From: Coniella vitis
Lineage: Eukaryota > Ascomycota > Sordariomycetes > Diaporthales > Schizoparmaceae
Assembly: GCA_011317545.1 (NCBI GenBank)
Contig: WUJK01000009.1
Coordinates: forward strand, 1,116,001 to 1,180,000
Length of the DNA stretch: 64,000 nt
Direction of reading: 5' to 3'
The translations under genes and the position numbers were made by a program. This document shows, piece after piece, positions 61,390 to 64,000 of this stretch. Below the pieces are notes generated by a model. It saw only the letters and a list, made by a program, of their open reading frames with translations, did not search any database and had not been told where the DNA came from. How positions within the stretch are numbered: the first letter of the stretch is position 1; each line of letters begins with the position of its first letter.

Positions 61390-61730
61390 AGAATATTATC
61401 GATATAAGCTAAATAGAAGATATCTAGGTAGGGGTATAGAGCGTTATTAATATAGCGCTAGAACGTTACGGGAGCGCCTATAAGTCCGAACGGGGTTACT
61501 AGCTACTCGAAGAGGCCGTACCTCGTACGAAAGGCGGTCTTCTACTCGTCTCCTTCCTTAATACAAAGCTTATAAAACGCTGCTCGTATATCGAGCTTAG
61601 TAAAATATTTAGCGTTTACGATATTAGATAGGGTCTCTTTAATAAGGGGGAGCGGGTAGCGGTCGGCTTCCGAAATAGCGTTAAGCGCGCGGTAGTTTAT
61701 ATAAAAACGGAGGCCGCCCCTTAGTTTCTT
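61390..61730 (-). pseudogene. reverse transcriptase remnant
   Basis: The minus strand reads GGGLRFYINYRALNA, KYFTKLDIRAAFYKL, KTAFRTRYGLFE*L, TPFGLIGAPVTF and YIDNILVYTD. The catalytic YxDD box has become YIDN (61,393-61,410) by one G-to-A change, and a Trp in the FEWLV segment is now a stop. Confidence 0.92.
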
Positions 61731-62463
61731 AATAAAGATTATAGGAGCTCCTGCTAAGGAGCTACTAGCTCTAATATAGCCTATATCGAATAGCTCGGTA
61801 AGAGTCTTCCTTAGTACGATAAGTTCTTCTCTAGATATCCCGTATAACGGGCCCTATAGGGCGTTTATAATAGACCTATCCGCCTTCTTATATAGCCGAA
61901 TCTCGTAGTCCGCTCCCTCTTTATATAGTAGTAGCGCGGAAGCTATATCCTTATTAAAGAGGTTCCGGAACTCGTAATACTCTAAGGGGAGTTTCTTATT
62001 AACCGAGGATTCTATTTTCGGTAATAGGGCCTTAATAATATCGGCTATTATAATACTAAAAAACGCTACCTAAGCGGTATTTAAGCGTTTTATACGCCGA
62101 ACTTTACTCTAAATAATAAGGGTACTAATAAACGTATAGTTAAAGTTCTTAGGGCTATATCCTCGTTCCTAAACCTCTAGTCCTCCTACTCGTCCGATGC
62201 TTAGGCGGTGCTTATAAGCTATATATATTACCCTCTCTCTTTCTACTTAAGGTTTTCCTAAAACGAGGTCGTACTAAAGGCGGGGGATTACGTAAGCCTA
62301 AATACGATATAAATACCTATCTAGGTCTATATTAAGGTAGGTTATATAGCGGATAACGGGCTGCTTATACGATATTCTCTCCCTTAACGATTAATAGAGG
62401 GTCCTAGGCGGGATAGATATATACGGAAGTCTTAGCTTACGTACGAGCGTCTCGCTCGTAGCA

Positions 62464-62496
62464 GAATAGCAATTATAGCCAGAATTAATAAATATT
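62464..62496 (-). pseudogene. aspartic protease active-site remnant
   Basis: The minus strand reads IFINSGYNCYSA, which matches the retrotransposon protease motif (F)(I/V)DSG(C/A) with the catalytic Asp changed to Asn. The assignment rests on the motif and its position between zinc knuckle and reverse transcriptase. Confidence 0.65.
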
Positions 62497-62743
62497 AGGA
62501 TAAATAGAGTTAAATTATAGAATAGGTCTACTATAAAATAGTTCCTATTTATCTAACGCTTTACTTCTTATAAGCTAAAGTCGAGACTTATAAGCTCCTA
62601 TACGCGATTCTATATAGGAGCAGCTAGTTTTCCTCCTATTCCTCGGTAGTATCGTTAAGGTCGATAAGGTTAGTATCGGCGATATTAATATCCGTCTCCT
62701 ATATAGCTCCTAAGCTAGTAGGCGGGCGCGCGGGTAGGAAGGG

Positions 62744-62785
62744 GTAACGAGCAATTCTATAATTCGAACGTCCGTACCTATAATA
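62744..62785 (-). pseudogene. gag zinc knuckle with all ligands changed to Tyr
   Basis: The minus strand reads YYRYGRSNYRIARY followed by PFLPARPP. With the spacing C-x2-C-x4-H-x4-C, all three Cys positions and the His position are Tyr. TGY-to-TAY and CAY-to-TAY are both RIP-type transitions, so this is a mutated CCHC knuckle. Confidence 0.8.
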
Positions 62786-64000
62786 GAGTCCCTACTCTTT
62801 CCTACGCCTAATCTCCGCCTAGTTAACCTACCTCGTATACTACTTATTAGCCTATAAAGCGTTAATACTAGTTATAGCTATATCCCTATCGGGATTTATA
62901 TAAGGGTTTTACGGTTTCTATCCGTTTCCTCCCGCTCGCTAGGTTATCCTAAAGCGTTATACCGTAGCTCCGGATAAGTAGCTTAAGGGCGAAGTATAGC
63001 TACCGTCTTAGATAGTAACGTAGCTTTCTAGCTTAGCCGAGATATAGAACGCTTTCTTTACCTAGTTATTATATATCGATAGTATTTCTATACTAATAAG
63101 CTATATATATAATACGCTATTAATAGCGCCCTCTAGGTATATTAACTTAGCTAAGTCCGGTTATTCTATACCGCCGGAGTCTACTAGTAACTTCTCCTAC
63201 TAGGAGAAGAAGTTAAGGAAGGATTAGCCTTTCTTCTAAGTAAAGCTCCTAAGCCTCTAAGAAGCAGCGATAGCGTAGTTCTTATCGTAGTATCGGTAGC
63301 GGAGCTATTATAGGAATAAGGAGGGTTTCTAAAGGCCGTACTCTCCTCCTACGATATAGTAGCTCTTTGCTATAACCTTTACGTCTCCCTCTAGGTACTT
63401 ATAGATTTCTTAGAACTTATCTATATAATTCCCGATAAAGTAGGTATCTCGGACGAGTTTATACCTTATAATACGCTCCTAAGCTAGGAATTAAGTATAT
63501 ATACCCTTAAAGTTCGCTAGCTAAGAAAGGGGCTTATATTTAGGTACGATTATACTCTCTAGGGCCTTATCTGCATCGACGTCGGCATCTTCTATATCTT
63601 AAGAGGTAGGGGTATAGGTATCTTCTGGTTTATTAGGTACCGGGTTAGGGTACTCGGCCGCTATATTACTAATGCTTACTAGTAGCTCCTATAGTAATAG
63701 GCTACGGGATTATTCGATTTGCATAAGTTATACCGTAAGCGCTTCTAGGTTTCGTACGCTATCTTCGCGCTACTATTATACTACTCCTTTAATAATATAC
63801 CGCTACTCTTCCATTATTTAAGTAACTATTTATTACACAGTTATTATTATATTATTATTATCGTTATTCGCTTAGGTAGGGAGTTGCCCGAATTGCTTAT
63901 CGTAGGGGTACGATATCCTAAGGCTATACGCTAAATAAGTATATAAATACCGTTGGATATATAGGGTAGGTAGAAATAGAAGTTAGTTAAATATAAACGG

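Larger units (their letters stand above)
58953..63990 (-). mobile_element. Ty3/gypsy chromovirus, RIP-degraded, 5' end beyond window
   Basis: Reading the minus strand from right to left gives the Ty3/gypsy order: gag region with zinc knuckle, aspartic protease, reverse transcriptase, RNase H, integrase and a chromodomain at the C-terminus. The chromodomain places it among chromoviruses, whose integrase tail directs insertion into heterochromatin. Stops occur where Trp (TGG to TAG) or Gln (CAA/CAG to TAA/TAG) is expected, and key residues are lost by G-to-A or C-to-T changes. The element is dead. Its 5' LTR and gag start lie beyond the right edge, and I could not identify its own 3' LTR to the left. 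Confidence 0.88.
46741..64000. repeat. RIP-mutated repeat block
   Basis: Composition changes sharply. TA is extremely frequent, CG is retained, and CA and TG are almost absent over many consecutive lines. No long intact frame exists in 17 kb. Loss of CpA/TpG with CpG kept is the signature of fungal repeat-induced point mutation, not of CpG methylation decay. The left part (to about 56,590) is the more AT-rich. The part from about 57,000 keeps more G+C. CA and TG become somewhat commoner again from about 63,560 to the right edge. The block holds a chromovirus polyprotein remnant, unassigned degraded frames, a 45-bp tandem repeat and a later solo LTR. Confidence 0.93.

Overview
The window is nuclear DNA of a filamentous ascomycete (Pezizomycotina). 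Short introns (mostly 58-140 nt) with GTRAGT-type donors and CTRAY-type branch sites, fungal orthologues (ERG28, GAL7, ADA2, Nup170/155, a NIPA transporter, a fungal NACHT protein) and a block mutated by RIP (repeat-induced point mutation) all agree. Dothideomycetes/Pleosporales is my best guess, but it rests on gene style rather than on a search.

Positions 1-46,700 are gene-rich and of ordinary composition. In order they hold: a very long repeat-rich coiled-coil protein with Trp/Lys motifs (1236-8755, +); a secreted TolB-like beta-propeller protein (10048-12090, +); a Ser/Thr-rich, probably GPI-anchored surface protein (12763-14007, -); a roughly 4 kb non-coding stretch ending in a C/T-rich leader; a NIPA-type magnesium transporter (18140-20571, +); a chitin-binding polysaccharide deacetylase with an odd splice donor (21657-22958, +); the inner-ring nucleoporin Nup170/155 (23782-28175, -); a divergent pair of lipid genes, very-long-chain 3-oxoacyl-CoA reductase (29090-30134, -) and ERG28 (30581-31161, +); GAL7 (31512-32876, -); the SAGA adaptor ADA2 (33836-35530, +); a highly diverged Ras-like protein (36452-37998, +); a CHIP-type TPR/U-box ubiquitin ligase (38484-39396, -); an orphan protein with an F-box-like patch (40813-42516, +); and a broken NACHT/C2H2 STAND gene (42861-46478, -).

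From about 46,740 to the right edge the sequence changes abruptly. CpA and TpG almost vanish, CpG and TpA are kept, and open reading frames disappear. This is a RIP-destroyed repeat block. Its right part (about 58,953-63,990, minus strand) is recognisably a Ty3/gypsy chromovirus polyprotein: zinc knuckle, protease, reverse transcriptase, RNase H, integrase and chromodomain, with stops where Trp or Gln are expected. Its left part (about 47,000-56,500) carries long degraded plus-strand frames that I cannot assign. Inside the block sits one un-mutated 291-bp solo LTR with a 5-bp target duplication, so it inserted after RIP.

Most of the genes are independent housekeeping genes. Two relations stand out. 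The reductase and ERG28 share one promoter region and both serve ER lipid synthesis. The NACHT gene at the edge of the RIP block carries a frameshift and a CpA-to-TpA-type nonsense codon, which suggests decay linked to the neighbouring repeats.
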